A DNA stretch of 64,000 nucleotides from Polydactylus sextarius (GCA_016801845.1 CM028920.1:7477501-7541500); one strand, 5' to 3'; positions 13,316-27,754 are shown, numbered from the stretch's first letter. Made by a program: numbers and translations. Notes: generated by a model from the letters alone, not told the origin.

Positions 13316-16300
13316 GTGCCAACATCTCAGAGTGAGGCCTGCTGCGATGTTAGACGTTCTAACAAAAGGCTTTGGTGTTAACTAAATGCCAGAGATTGAC
13401 TCAGTTGGCCCAAAACAGGAGGGATATTTAACAGGGAGACACAAGGAGTGTTTAAATAAGTAGAGACATTGAGATTAGGGAGAAAAATAGCGTAGCAGGA
13501 CAACCTCTCTTACAGATTAATGAACTCAGGTAGCAAATGTTATTAATGTACACACTAGGGTCTTTTACATTGATCATATAAAAGATAGAGACTACATGAA
13601 CGGAAAATCTACCATGGTCACTTAAAACCTATCTCAGGCTACTAAAGTTCACACAGCCTTCAAAGATTCTCATCCACCGCAGTTAGGTAGAAACAGTTAG
13701 AAATACGTAGGTAAGGGTGGTTTCAGGTCAGATTAGACAGGAATTCACAGTGTGTTTGTGTTAAATATCTCAGTACATGCAAAATAATTGGTTCGTTAAA
13801 GAAAAAAACAGATGTTCCACAGTGAGCATGAAACTGATGAAAACAGGAGCCGGAGCCTAAACATCCTGGCTCCATCAATTCAAAGAGATTTTTAGTGTTT
13901 AAACCTGTAGCCGTTGTTGAAAATGTGGTTTTTAACCTTTACTTTTACCCGCAAGTTGAAGGTGGACTGAAGGTTGTTTACCTTTATTTGACCTTTGTAG
14001 GTAACACTAGCATCAATACAACATTTTCCCTTTAGAAGAATAGCATATGAGAATATGAGAAGATTGAAGGTTAGCTTAGTATTATGTAAAGAATTAACAG
14101 ACAAGACATAAAACTGTTAGCTACACTTAGTGGCTTACAGACTTATGCTAGCTGTGTTAGCTGTCTGCTAACAGTAGCTTCATATTTCACGTACAAGCAT
14201 TAGAGTGGTATCAATCTGTTCATCAATCTCTCTTTTTTCAAAATTGAACTGATCCTTGAAGGGACACTGATTATACGACTGTAAGTAAAAACAGCAACAT
14301 TATTGAGCTAATTAAAGCAGAAATTCAGTAGAAACTAAGTGAAAAGGTAATGAATCTCCATGGAAAGCCTCGGAGTAACAACACAGGTTTTTCATTTCAT
14401 TTTCCCAGCATGAGATTTTTTTATTTTTATTTTATTTTATTAAAAGTCATCACTTTGGTGGTTGAGAAGGTTGTTCAACATAACAGCGTGAAATTCGATC
14501 TGGGTGGAAAACACCAGGGCAAATATTTTTTAATGAAAACTGTTAATTACAAAGGTGAGGGCAGTAAAATTACTCTCAACGTGTAACAATGTGAAATCTG
14601 GTCACAGAGGATCTTTTACATCCCTGAAGGTTGAAAAACAAAAACATTTTTATTGAATCACAGCAAAATCAATAAGGCAATAAAAATGTAGATTTAATTT
14701 TTGATAATGATGTCCAATGTGTAATCTATATCACATGCTGTTTAGTTACAGTTTAGTTATAATTAATAAATCTTAAGTTCAAGTCATCTCCAGGCCTCAC
14801 TAATGTGTTTTTGAGCAGTTCTTTGATAAGTTTCCTCATGTTCTTCTTGTAAAATTAGCTCCACTCTGTTAACTGCATCTCTCAGTCTACCTCCATGGAC
14901 AGATGTTCGTTCCTCGATCCTTTTTACCTTCTCTCACCCTCATTCCACGGCGAAGTGCTTCCCATTCTGTGCCATCAGGCCAAAGCACACAGGGACAGCA
15001 TCCCCGGGGTCACATTAAGTCGATGGTGAGGACAATGCCACCATCATGTCAGCTTCCATCAGCCTCCATCCTAACCACAGAGATGGAAAAGGAGGAAAGA
15101 GAGGGACAGCGTAAGAGCCAGAGGCTGAGACTCTTTAGAAAAGAAGAGAAAGGGAAGAGAGAAGAGCAAAATAGAAAAACAGATGTACATGTTTTTCTTC
15201 CTCGGGGGAAGGAAAGGGAAGGAGTCAGTGTGGATATGGGTCTCTCTCTCTTCTGAACTGTCTGGGTCATAACTCAGAGTGTGTGGATGCCTGTGTGTAA
15301 TTTCCAACCCCCAGGCAACATTGCAGGGGAATATGTGGAGGCATTTTCAAGCCAGAAGCGTAAGACTTTTCTCAGTTTGTCTCTGAAATCTGGACAGCAA
15401 AGGACACTGTGCAGAGCTGTGGCTGCTGCTTTGAACGTGCAACAGTTAATGTGACGCTTCCACTGGACTTGTTCAAGCCTGCAACATTTAAAGGAACTGC
15501 ACAAAAAGTGGATCATTGGCGATTACTTCAGTTTCTCGTGTCCAGAAATGCTTCCATATGGTTCTATAATAATATTTATGGTAAAAGAGCTGAGAGGATG
15601 TTTTATTTTTATTTATTTTTTTGGTTAAACGGGAAGAGTCAAGAAAAAAGGTGTATACAGATGAAACAACAGACGCAAAATGAACAAGACCACATCCAAA
15701 ACATCTCTTTGCAGCTAAACTGCTCTAATAAAAACAACATCAGTTGCATCGACTCTGACATCACATCACACACCTTATTTTACTAAAAGTGAAAGAAAGC
15801 AAGATTCATACCATTTTTCTTGCCCTACTTCTCTGAGAAACAAGAGCTCCAGTGTGGGCTACAGGGTTAAACACCTTCACATCCTATTATATCATGATGC
15901 ACATTAAAGAAGTACAAACTCCAATGAGCCTTGAGGCAACAAGTGAGAAAACTGTAGCTGTGGAAATCTTCCCAGATGCAGGACATGTAATTAACTAAGT
16001 CTGGCAAAGTGGTTCCCCAGCACCTTCTTAACCCTGTGTATTTATGATGTGAAGATGTGAATAACGCTGACAAATTATCACCTTTTAAGCTGACATGATG
16101 AACTTAATGACGCAGCAGAGCAAAGCAACATTGTCACTCATTTGTGGTTGAGTTTTTGGCCAATTGATGAACTCAAATTTGTTCTCTTTTTTAGCTGTGG
16201 TTTGATGACTCGTGACATAAACTAGCTGGTCTCTAACTTTTTCTATCTACCCATTGCTACTGACCAGATAGAGCACAGTTGAGTTTTTTGCGGAAAAGCT

Positions 16301-19300
16301 GGCTGGATTTACTGTACTGATCTCTAAGTAAGATCAATATAATAGTTTAAATCTCCAGTTGCTAATTCTAATCCAGCAGCTAGTTCTTCTGGAAGCATAA
16401 AGCTTTTTTAATATTTTCATACCTGATAAATCGCTGCTGCACTTTGAGTCTTAGAGATGAGAACCAATGAGAGATGAGATGAGAAATAGAAATAATTAAT
16501 TTTGACGATAAGTGAAGAAGATTAAGAGAAAATTGACTCTGAAACTCATGAGATCATCCCTCTTCAGACATAATTCCCTCACGAGTGAGCAGCCTGAATC
16601 CAGACAAACACAAAACACAATAAAATCAGAATCAGTTTTGGTTCAAACCGAGCGAAGGTGAAGGTGAAGGTGTAATCACACCATCCACAGAGATAAGATC
16701 ATCATGCAGACACATAACACTGACATGTTTGTGTTGGCTGGACCCCTGAGATACACTAAAAACTAAAATACTTGTTTTTGTAGGCTGAGACTTGGTCACT
16801 GGTTGATGGGATGTTAATAAATTCTCATAATTTGATGCAAAAGTTCACATTTGTAATTGGTCCCTTCTGTGTAGAACCACGATAGTAAAACAAACCTGCC
16901 CACTGTTTCCTCTAAACGCTTCAGGTTGTTGGTTTTAAATGTTTCAGATCAAAACCAGTATTTTTTTAATAAGCAATAGAAGTTTAGGGTTTTTTTGTTT
17001 GTTTTGTTGTTTTGCTGTGAACAAGTGCTTCCAGTGTTTTTCTCGGTATGATTTCATACGGTTTCTCCTCCTCTGTTTTTTGTAGCTGACACAAGACACT
17101 TTTTTTCATCTATTTAAGGTTTTAATGTTCGTCATGTTGTGTACAATGTTTTTGAAGACATGACATTTCTTTTTTAGGTTTCATTAAGTGCAAACATAAT
17201 CTGAAAAATCATGTGTTCTGATTTATTTATGAATATAATGTGTAAATATTCTTATTTTAACTGAATTTTCCTATTTATTTTTGTTTAAATAAGGGCTGTG
17301 TGAAGTCATTTTAGAAAGTATTTATTATAAAAAAAAAACACAATCTATTATATCATGTTAATGGTTTGTTAACATGTAATGAGACACTTTGATCTACATT
17401 AGCTGAGCTGTGCAATTTTTCTAATGTGCAATAGAGGAGGTTACAGTAGGCTTAAAGTACTGTTCTGGTTGTCACATTTTTGCGGTTTATTTGAACTGGT
17501 TTGCGCATGCAGAGACTAGATTATGATATTAATGCTGTTTAAAGACTGTTTAACTGAAGTCAAATTATTTCTTATTTATAAAGGAGGGTAATTATCTAAC
17601 TTTGGCTCAATAAACCTCTACGGTGTTTGTTAAACAAGATAGAAAGTAAAAAGGACACTACAATAAATTTATAAATATGATAAAGTAACTGGAAAGTGTC
17701 TCAATGTGATGTACAGTATGTAGCAAAAAAACGTGCACATTATAAACTGTATGTACCTGTATTTCTTATTACAACAAAACAACTGATTTATACCTGAAAT
17801 GTTCTCAAGATGTCCTTTACAGAGGATTGTTTAGTAACTGATGCCACTTTTGAAGATGAAATATTAAAGACTACAAAATTAAGACAAGCTGGTTGACTGT
17901 GTGTGTCATAGAGAATAAATACTTTAAAGAAAGTAAAAACAAAAACTTACTTCATGTGCCTCTAAGATGTCTCAAGATAACTCAAAAGAACTGTTACCAA
18001 CTCCTGTTAATAGTAAACACTGATGTGTGTCATCGATAGGAACAAACCACAAAAGCATCTGCTATGATTAACAGCTTAGCATGAACAAGTCCCACTAACC
18101 ACTAATTAACCAGGCAACGTTAGGAATGTAAACATATTAGAGGTTTGTGTGAGTCTTTCAACGATCAACTGGTCTATGACTGAGGCTGCAGTGACACCTT
18201 GTGGCTCTTTGTGATGCTACATGAACTTAAAGCACCTGCAGCCGGCATCCTGCATTTACACATTAAAACTGTTAAGGCAGGAAACAATGAAAAGCTTTTT
18301 TTGTTTGTTTGTTTGTTTTTAATGTTACATCATGAGTCAAACTTCACACATTCAACAAAGTGCAGGCTCATTTTCCTTTTTTTTTTAAATACAAACAGAC
18401 CAATGTTGGTTAAGATACTATACGCATTTCTCTCTGCAGATCACTGACAGCTTATTGAAAAGTAATTAGTTTATGAAAGGCTCCTTTCCCACTGATTCAC
18501 TCAAGTATATAAATGGAATCTAATTAAATGTTTTACTTACACAAATTAAGACGTTACGATGACAATTAGAAATGACTGGAAAGGCTTTTGTGCATCAGTT
18601 TGCAATATCAAATTTAATACTATTTAATAGCCTTCAGACATTCTTCGTGCTTGATGCAGTAGGTGTACAGGCAGTAAGTATATTCAGGAAAGTAACTCAC
18701 AAACTGTTTTGTCCTGAGATGAGAAGAATCTGAGAACAAAATTGGATGGCATTGATATGTTTCTCCTGAAGGAAGGAATTAATGGCACAATAATAAAGTG
18801 AAGTGGTTTTTTATATATATGATTCATTGTCCCTGGTTCATACATGTTCTTCGGTATTGTTGGATATGTAACAGTCTATATTAGATATAAATGAACTAAA
18901 CTGTCAGAAGTAAAGCCAAAGTCAATTAAAGATGTTCTGCCATATTTCAAAACCACAACCCTATTGCTCTATGGTGCAGTCCTGTTATAACTAATGTCCA
19001 CACACAAAAAAAAAAACAATTTAAAAACACATTAAATTAAAGTCAGATCATCTTCACTTAATTGAATAAGAAGCTGGTCGACTGTAGATTAGAAATGTGC
19101 TGTTCTACCTTTGTTGATCAGGATCATTTTGTTTTTTGGTTTTGTATGTTTGTGTGCAACAAAGTTTGGTAGCATATTTGTGATTGTAGGATGTTTTTGC
19201 ACATCATGATTATAACTTCTAATAAATTACTGAATTAACTCCAATCTGGACCTTTGTTTACCATCACGGTGTTGTTTTTGGATACAAAGGCAGATGGTGT

Positions 19301-19800
19301 TTAAAAAGATGAACCAAGAGGATTACAAAACCGTGAAGACTTTATAATATAAATATACAGAGAGGAGCAAATTTCAGGAAAATCGGAATAAACTGCAAAC
19401 AACAACGTCTTCATGATGAAGAGAGAGTCTGATATTATAAGTGGCTACCGTGAACAACCACAGGGAGGTGATATTACAGTAAATGTGGCGTCTTCTTGAA
19501 GGCATTTAACTTCACTGAGTCAGCTGTCATTGATACATGATGTTTAGTAAGAACATGATTTGACTAGTCAGGCTTTTCTGGTGTAGTGCTGGTGAGGTAA
19601 GAGCTGGTTATTTACTCTTTCAACAATGGAAACAACATCCTAAAATATTAACAGTTTAAGCATCTTAATATAAATCTCTTATGGTCTTTTTTTCATTTCT
19701 GATCAATTTCTGAAGTGATATTCTAATTGGACAGAATGACTTAAGCTTATAATAATTATTTTAAAATATAAATCTTTATGATATGTAATGATTTGGTTAA
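13316..19800 (+). other. shisa8 3' UTR and convergent intergenic space with desi1
   Basis: No gene is seen between the shisa8 stop and the desi1 stop at 20076. The first part is probably a long 3' UTR. Candidate polyadenylation signals (AATAAA) lie at 17609-17614 and 19221-19226, and which is used cannot be told. A 117-codon open frame at 14903-15256 is rich in Lys/Glu/Arg/Ser and matches no family I recognise. The rest is AT-rich with short T and A runs. Confidence 0.5.
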
Positions 19801-20075
19801 AGCAGAGAAAGTACTTTTACTTTATAAACACACAAACTTATGGTTGCATCTCATTTATCCCACCCACAGTAGAAATCTACTCTTTTTAGTTCACTGCGCT
19901 CCTGAAACAGACCTTGAAGAAGAGAAAAAGACATGAAGAGAAGAGAATCCAAATGATAGTGGTTAGATGGAAATGTGACTGGAAAGGTCTGAGTGGTGGC
20001 TGGCAGCGAACGTCCCACTCTCACCCAACCCAAACCCTTGAATAAAAATATCTTCTTTGATAAACACGTAACTGT

Positions 20076-22062
20076 CTATCGCTGTCCATTTATGCTGCTG
20101 CCTCCAGGATTTACCATCATGGAATCCAGGAAGGGACGGAGAGCCTGGCCGAACGGCCTGAAGAGGAAACACAGCAAACATTATAGTTACACTAAAATCT
20201 ACGTGTAGTATGTGACCTAAACGAGAGGAAGTAGCAAATAATCGGAGCCAAATGAGACCACAATCCAACTGAGACGGAGACACACAGGAAGAGAGAGCGG
20301 TTATGTGGTCGTCTATTCACAACTAAATTAACAAACAGCAAAATGACTGCACAGTTTAGGCACTGACATTGTATTCTAGTGTTTTTATGTGGGTGATGTA
20401 ATGAATTATTACAGTAACTGTGTTTCTGACAGTGTAGAGAGCAGAACACTGCAAGAATCAACCAAAGTTTGTGACACGAACCATTGAAACTACTTAAAAA
20501 TAACATAAAAATTGCTCCAACTTTGCAAATAAGTTGTCAACAATTCGGTGTCTTGTTTTTCGTTATGTGTCATACCAGTAATATATATATTCCCCCCTAC
20601 ATCAACCATACTTAAAGAATTCAAGATTTCTAATTCTGCAGCAAGCATCAGCATAGACATAGTTTCATTAAAAATACAGAGTGAGGCAAAGATAAAAATA
20701 AAAACAGCCTTGTGGTGCTTATTAAACTGAGCTGACTCACGTGGACAGTACTTCAGATGGAAGGTCAGTAATGTACGACGGGATCTTTTTGTCTGTGAGG
20801 AACTGAGCCACCTCGTTGCTGAAAGTGTTGCAGTTGTGTTCAAACAAGTCGTATTTGTCTCCACTGTGAGAACGAAGGAGAGAGAGAAAGCAGACAAATG
20901 CATTAACTTGAAGTATTAAACTTAAAAGAACGAGCCAAACAGGGTGGAGAAATGTGGGTCTAAAAAAAAACAAGATAGATTAAGATTGCCTGCTTCTCTT
21001 CTGTAAATTAAAGATAATGTACCAGGGAATCAAGATGAATGTGATTTGTTAATCTAAAATAATTATTTTGACAAGTAATAATCAAAGCCAGAGTCTTCCA
21101 CTAAAAAAATATATGGTACAGTACACTGTATTTTTGAAGTTAATTTTATTTTGAGTTAATGAAGCAGCAAGACATTTACCCTGAACTTACTTGCCAATTC
21201 CTAATTTAATGAGCCAATCTACAAGGCTATTTTGACTTGGATCACTGCCCACATCACAACAACCTGTAATACTCAAAGAATCTTCTGATTTACTCTCTAC
21301 TCACCCTCTACCTGATTTGCAGGACACTCATAACAGGATTTCAATTCATATTAAAAGACTCATATGATCCTGAGCTTGTACCTGTATGTGGACTCTTCCA
21401 GTGAGCTCAGATACTCCTTAAATATCTCTTCAGGAACTTCAGTGTTGCCAAGGTCCACAATGAAGTTGGGCTGAGCTAAGGCAGTCGTGCCCTGGGACAC
21501 AATACAACACACACACCTTAGTTCATGCAAAGTCACAGCAAAGTCACAAAACAGTACTTAAACAACTATGTTTGAGTAGAAGCTGATTCTTACAGGTGTA
21601 CAAAAGTTGATTCCTTGGTTTCCAACATAAAAATACTCCTTTCCATGAACCACAATAGCAGTGTGCCTGTAACATATAACACATCAGCAAAAACCATTAC
21701 AACAAAGCTATGAGTACATTACTACACTCCACTAGACTTCCAATGTAATAAAACTAATAGTACAAATATGAACTCACCATATCCCATCAAGCTGTTTACC
21801 TGAGAACAAAAAACAAACAGATTTAAGTCAGACAGATAGATTAGGCAGGAAATTTACTCCATAGCTCAGCTCAGGCCTGAGTATCATCCCCGCTCTTTCC
21901 TGTTTTTTCTCGCGGGCCTGTGCGCTCTGATATGGGCTTACAGTCAATCACCAGGTGGCTGTTCAGAAACTCACCTAGCATGAGAGTACTCAGCTGACGG
22001 GCCATGCCTCTAGACATGTCGTAAACATACAGTTTCACTGGAAAAGAGCCGCTTTGGTCCAT
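20076..22062 (-). CDS. desi1: desumoylating isopeptidase 1 (PPPDE cysteine peptidase)
   Basis: Six exons on the - strand join to 165 aa (human about 168): 22062-21975, 21799-21778 (22-nt microexon), 21666-21594, 21491-21382, 20863-20741 and 20157-20076. All have GT-AG borders and consistent phases. DESI1 removes SUMO from selected targets. The protein starts VKLYVYDMSRGMARQL and carries the PPPDE catalytic pair: His38 in GIWHTAIVV and Cys109 in LFEHNCNTFS. The conserved KIPSYITDLPSEVLSTPFG block and a short GGSSINGQR tail follow. DESI2 is excluded because its N-terminus and active-site context differ. The gene is head-to-head with xrcc6 and tail-to-tail with shisa8. Confidence 0.95.
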
Positions 22063-22568
22063 GGTGAAGGAAAGGGATTTCTACCAAATGTCAACTTCAG
22101 ATAACTTGGTTTAAAGTTAACGACTAGCAGGTCGACTAGCTAACTGGCCGGTAGCTAGCTCACAAAACTTTTAATAAAAAAAGACTATCTTTGACCTAAC
22201 AAGGAAAAATACGCCACAGACTATTTTAAAGAAATAAATAATAAAATCTAAAAAGGGAAAAATACTTTTCCTTGCTATATTTCGAGGTAGCCAGTTGCTG
22301 ACAGATGATGCTGTGTCACTCTCTTGACTGTAAACAATAACATGACAGCCAAAACTTCATGTCGCATGGAGCGGTCTGAACCCCGGAAGCGAGCCTCTCA
22401 GTGTGTCCCGCCTTCTCCACTGTGATTGGTAAATGCATTTGATCAACAGTATCATTGTCCAATAGACAACGAGAATCTCTTACGTTTTGTCAGCGTGCTC
22501 GCTCACACACTTGAACGCGCCAGTCATTGAAACTAGTCCCTACTTGCAGGGAGAAACATAACACGGTG
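22063..22568. promoter_or_regulatory. shared desi1/xrcc6 bidirectional promoter and xrcc6 non-coding first exon
   Basis: The two start regions diverge across about 0.5 kb. An ETS-type CCGGAAG lies at 22383-22389, GATTGG (an inverted CCAAT box) at 22424-22429 and CCAAT at 22459-22463. No TATA box is evident, as usual for housekeeping divergent promoters. A good splice donor after 22568 (gtggtaagt) suggests that the xrcc6 non-coding first exon ends there and joins the acceptor near 23428. The transcript starts are inferred. Confidence 0.6.
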
Positions 22569-23445
22569 GTAAGTTAAGTCGTGCAGCAGCTCATTCAATA
22601 TGTATGTACTTATTTCACGTATTAGGCCGTTCAGCACCAATAAAACATACCGTTGTTAAATAAGCGACTTCAAAAATCAAGTTGCAAAATGCAATTGATA
22701 GTAGCTAATTGCAAGCTAAGCTAGCTAACGATACGCTGCCTGGCTAAAGTTGTAACCCTCGTTCATGTAACAATAATGTTGTAATTAAACACTGGTGTCG
22801 TTATCCAAAGGCTCGATACTTCACATAAGTATCACACTTTTGTTTTATTAGCACTTTGTGAATGTGGATAAAGTAACCACGTAGTTTCTGAAAGTTTTGT
22901 AAAAGCAAATCACCGTTATCGTCTGAACAATATCTACATGACGTCACGATCACTGACTGATGGCTGATCAATGACTATTGATTTATATTGATTTTCACTC
23001 GCTACTAATAATGTGTCTGTGGTGTAATAACTTGACTTAGAAGTAATATAACTGTTAATTGCAGGATTGGGTGCTGGTTCTGGTCCAGGACTCCTGGATC
23101 AGGACTAGGCCAGTCTATTATGCTATGTTGCTGTGTTTTAAGATTTGATTTGATAGAGTTAATACACTTTAATCTTGAATTTAATTCTTAATTCACAGTT
23201 CTATAAATTTTGCAGGTTGTATACTGTATGTTCACCACGTGCTTATATAAAATAATGTGGATTTCCTATAATTAAAAGATGATTGATTGATCTCTCTTAA
23301 AAATTAGTTCATTTGCAATGTAGAATTACAATGTTTTCAGTGGTACCACACACTTTTTAGTAGAGTACAATGTTGAATACTTTATGTTCCCTGCTATTGT
23401 GTCTTATTGAATTTGCATCTTTTGACAGAAACAGAATCAGGTTTA

Positions 23446-26400
23446 ATGGCGGAGTGGAACGCCTTCTACCGCAATGAGGAGGAGGAGGAGGACCAGGAGG
23501 AAGGAGAGCAGTTGGGAGGTGAGATGAGATGAAATCTGACCTGATCAAGTATCTAAGGGTTCACATAATACAAGATCAGCTACCACTGATCTGTCTGGTT
23601 TGATAATTTTGCCATATTTCCAATATCATTCTTCTCTACTAGAGCTGAAGAATCCATAGTATTTTTCTCCACTTTGGATTTTACTAGTTATGGAACTGCA
23701 AATGACAACTTTTAAATGATCACGCTTTATATTGCTAAGTAGTTTTCTATATATTTCAAGTATTATCCTGTATATGTAATCAGATAGAGACTGTCTGAAC
23801 CTTGAAACTGCATGAAAACAAATCCAAGTCTGTGTCTCTGTCAGGCGAATACAAAGTCGCAGGAAGGGACAGTTTGGTTTTCTTGGTTGATGCCTCCAAG
23901 GAAATGTTTATCAAAGGTGAAGATGATCAACCCTCCAACTTTGACATGACCATGCAGGTAAATGACCTGTTTCTGTTTCTTGTTTGCTTTGTTTTTTGTC
24001 CATCTTTGTACTCTAGCAATTGAAAATGTCAACAAGTAGAATTAAAAATGATCCAGATCCTCATATGTTCAAGATTTGCAAGAAATGTGTCTCAGACAAG
24101 CTTTAAGAATAAATGAACTTGACCAGAAAAAGATGATTTTCCTTTCTGAAATTGTATTATAAAGTGGGATACCCTCAAGCTTATCTGCTGCATATCAATA
24201 TCATAAAATCACATCATAAGTTATTTCTGCCTCCAGACATGCCCTACTTCATTTATTGGTCTGTGTTCTGTCCATGTAGGTCGTGCGCAGTGTGTACACC
24301 AGTAAGATCATTAGTAGTCACAGGGACCTGGTGGCTCTGGTTTTCTATGGAACAGAACAAAGCAAAAACCCCAGAAACTCGTTCAAGCACGTCTACGTGT
24401 ACCACGACCTCGATGAACCTGGTAAGACACTGTATTTATCAAACCAAGTCATGATCACTCTGTAGAACGCAGCTGTTATTATGTCTTAAAAGTAGTAGTC
24501 AATACACTCATTAACAATACATGTGTACTAAATTATAACCACTGAAAGACAGTGTTCTGAATCAAATATTTAGTATTTGTTGAGCTTGTTTTGAGAGAAA
24601 AGGGGAATCGGATGAACTTTCAAATGTTTAAACATGCTCAACATATCCTTCTTACTCCCACACTCATTCTGTTTTACCTCATATGTCTCTTTTGTTTCCT
24701 TATTCTCCACAGGTGCAAAGCGAGTGCAGGACGTGGACAGTCTGCGAGGGGAAAAGGGTGCGAAGTTAGCAGCAGAGATCATGGGCAGCGGAGAGACGTC
24801 GCTGGGCGACGCCCTGTGGTGCTGCGCCAACCTCTATAGCGACATCAAGCTTCGCCTCTCACACAAGAGACTGATGATCTTCACTTGCAGGGACGAACCA
24901 CACACAGGCGACAGTGCAAAGGATCGACAGGCTCGAACCAAAGCAAGTGACCTTAAAGAGACAGGTGGGTCTAAAGTAAAAGTCTGCTGGCCTTTAATAT
25001 AAACCTGTAGTAATGTTTTCGATTACATGTGACCTGCAATTAACCTTTGACCCTCTCTCCTAGGTGTTGTCATTGATTTGATGCACTTGATGAAACCAGG
25101 GGGCTTCGACGTCTCACTCTACTTTTGTGACATTGTGAGTCCACCAGAGGACGAGAGTGAGTTGGGGTTGCAGCTGGAGCCCTGTGAGAAACTGGAGGAC
25201 CTGAAAAAGAGAGTCCGGGCCAAAGAGCTGAAGAAGAGAACCATTGCCAAGTAAGGATACATAACAAATTCACTGATCTGCACTGTGTTCTTCCATCCTG
25301 GTTTACATTTGTGCATTGACACATTCCTCCATCCTTGAAATGTTTAGGTTAAATCTGTGTCTCGGTGAGGGTGTAAACCTAGCCGTGGGAATGTACGCAA
25401 CTGCTGTCACGGCCCGAAAACCTGGATCTGTCAGACTTTACAGGGAAACCAATGAGCAAGTCCGCAACAAAACCCGTACCTTCCACACCCAGACTGGCAG
25501 CCTGCTGCTGCCCAGTGAGATAAAGAAAGCTCAGGTAAAACCTCAGACTGAATATGCTGCCAGTTTAGTTGTTGATCAGTGATTTTTATACAGCGATTGA
25601 TTTGCCTGTTCTCTTTTATCTCCTTGTTTGTGCATCTGCTGTAGGTGTATGGTCAAAAGGCGATAGTGATGGAGAAGGACGAGGTTGAGGCCATCAAGAA
25701 GTTTAATGATCCTGGAATTATGCTCATTGGATTCAAACCAATGGAGAAGCTCAAACTGCACCATCATATCAGACCTGCTGTCTTCCTCTATCCTGAGGAG
25801 GGAGAGGTTAAAGGTGCTGTGTGTGATTTACTTCATATACCATTGGAGGAATTTTGTTGGTGCGTATTGGTGCTAACTCTGTTGTTATACACTTTATATT
25901 TCACCCCTTCAGGCAGCGCGTGTCTGTTCTCAGCCTTGTTGACCAAGTGTAGTGAGAAGAACGTGTTTGCTCTTTGCCGGTGCATCCCTCGCCGAAACAT
26001 CCCGCCTCGATTCGTCGCCCTGGTGCCTCAGAAAGAAGAGGTGGACGAGGGGAAAGTACAGATTACACCACCAGGTAACGCACAGCTGCACTCAGCAGGA
26101 GTTTTACTGGGTGTGATTAATCCCAGACTAAACAGACGAAAGAACTCATGTCTTTGACTTCATTACAACAAATGTGTCGCCTGAATCAGGTTTCAACGTC
26201 ATCTATCTGCCATATGCTGACGACATACGGACTCTGGATCCTCACCAGTGTCCAGTTGCTTCACAAACACAGGTGGACAAGATGAAGGCGATCGCCTCTA
26301 AACTCCGCTTCAAATACAGGTAAATACAGTTCACTGCACACATTCTTAGAGATTTTAATTTACAGATGCCCAGAAAGTATCAAAAGTAGTAAAACTGTAG

Positions 26401-27233
26401 TGCTATAACATAAAACATAAAAATACATTACAACTTTATTGTGGAATGTATTGAGACTGCAGTAATAAAATTACAAATCTAAAGTAATACCTCAGGTCAT
26501 AATGATGATTTATTTGATTTCTCTGTGTGATGTAATGCAGGAGCGATGCTTTTGAGAACCCAGTCATCCAGCAGCATTACAGGAACCTGGAGGCCTTGGC
26601 TCTGGATATGATGGCTCCAGAAGAGACAGAGGACCTCATCAGTAAGTTGCAGAAAAAAACATAGATCCTAGTTTCCGCTTGATTGCACAACCGGCGCTTG
26701 TTTCTTTGTCTCACACTGTCTCTGTCGCTCTCTGCTCCAGTGCCAAAGGTGGAACAGATCGACGATCGCCTTGGTCATTTGGTCCAGGAGTTTAAAGACC
26801 TGGTCTACCCTGCCGGCTACAACCCAGAAAACAAACCACCTTACAAACGCAAAACAGGTCAGAGCTCAAGTCATCACCAAAGCTAATTTGAATTTTGCTG
26901 CTTCACTGCACACAGTGGCCTCAATACACAGTATCTGCATGATTGAGTTACTGATCAGTGCTGATGACGCTGCACTGCAAAAATCTGTTTCTTTTCCTTT
27001 TGACTGAATGTTTTCTTCTCTTGACTGAATTTACAGCCGATACCGGCGGCGGAGCAGAGAAGAAGCCCAAAGTAGAGATGTCGGAGGACGATCTTAAGAT
27101 GCATGCACAGAACGGCACCCTGGGAAAACTGACCGTGCCCGTGCTGAAGGATGCCTGTAAGCAGTTTGGCATTCGAACCACTGGGACCAAGAAGCAGGAA
27201 CTGATCGATGCTCTGATGGGACGTCTCGGCTAG
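23446..27233 (+). CDS. xrcc6: Ku70 (X-ray repair cross-complementing 6), DNA end-binding subunit
   Basis: Twelve coding exons: 23446-23518, 23845-23957, 24280-24421, 24713-24964, 25064-25250, 25348-25534, 25645-25813, 25913-26074, 26190-26319, 26541-26641, 26741-26857 and 27037-27233. The sum is 1830 nt, giving 609 aa, the length of human Ku70. Order along the protein: an acidic N-terminus, a von Willebrand A-type domain starting near GRDSLVFLVDASK, the Ku core beta-barrel (KLYRETNE, RTFHTQTG, RRNIPPRFVALVPQ), the helical C-terminal arm (ENPVIQQHYRNLEALALD), a basic bipartite NLS (KRK...KKPKVE) and a C-terminal SAP DNA-binding domain (about 573-607). With Ku80 it forms the ring that loads on double-strand breaks for non-homologous end joining. 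The donor after 25813 (gtgctg) is weak, but both flanking frames support it. The start ATG lies 18 nt inside the second, first coding, exon. Confidence 0.97.
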
Positions 27234-27748
27234 TGAAGAGTTGGGATATTTGACCGTCTGTGCCTTCATGAGCAAACTGATTTCAAATGTGTCTGCTGTT
27301 TAATTTGAGTCAAGATGTAAAAAGAAAAGTGTCCAGCCACTTTGCACGAACTGAGTCCTGGTACATTTGTCTTCTGTTTTGTAAGCAGGTCATGGGTTTC
27401 AAATTGACTGCATGGTCTGTGAATTTTTAGGACAGATCTGCTACTGTGTCAACAACTAAAAAGTGCTTTTGATATGTTTGATGAGATTAAACCTGCTGCT
27501 TTACCTCTTTTTGAAAGGTAACATGGCTCAGTGGTTGTGAGTGCTAATGTCAGTACTTGTGTCAGTCATTCATCACATCTGTGCAAATGTGTGAAGGTAA
27601 AAAAAAGTGTCAGACTGCTTAATGTAATCATTTCTTTTCATATAGCTGTGTGCATCAGAACACATTAAAACATACTGTAAACGTAAATATGTTCATGAAC
27701 ATGTTTATAAATATATCTTAAGTGGCGATGACACTTATGAATAAGCTT

Positions 27749-27754
27749 AATAAA
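27749..27754 (+). terminator. xrcc6 polyadenylation signal (AATAAA)
   Basis: AATAAA lies about 515 nt past the xrcc6 stop in an AT-rich 3' UTR, followed by GT/T-rich sequence. It is the clearest candidate for the xrcc6 3' end. Confidence 0.55.

Noticed and set aside
14903..15256. 117-codon open frame in the shisa8 3' region, Lys/Glu/Arg-rich
   Set aside because: It follows the shisa8 stop without a recognisable domain or splice context, and its composition fits chance purine-rich sequence.
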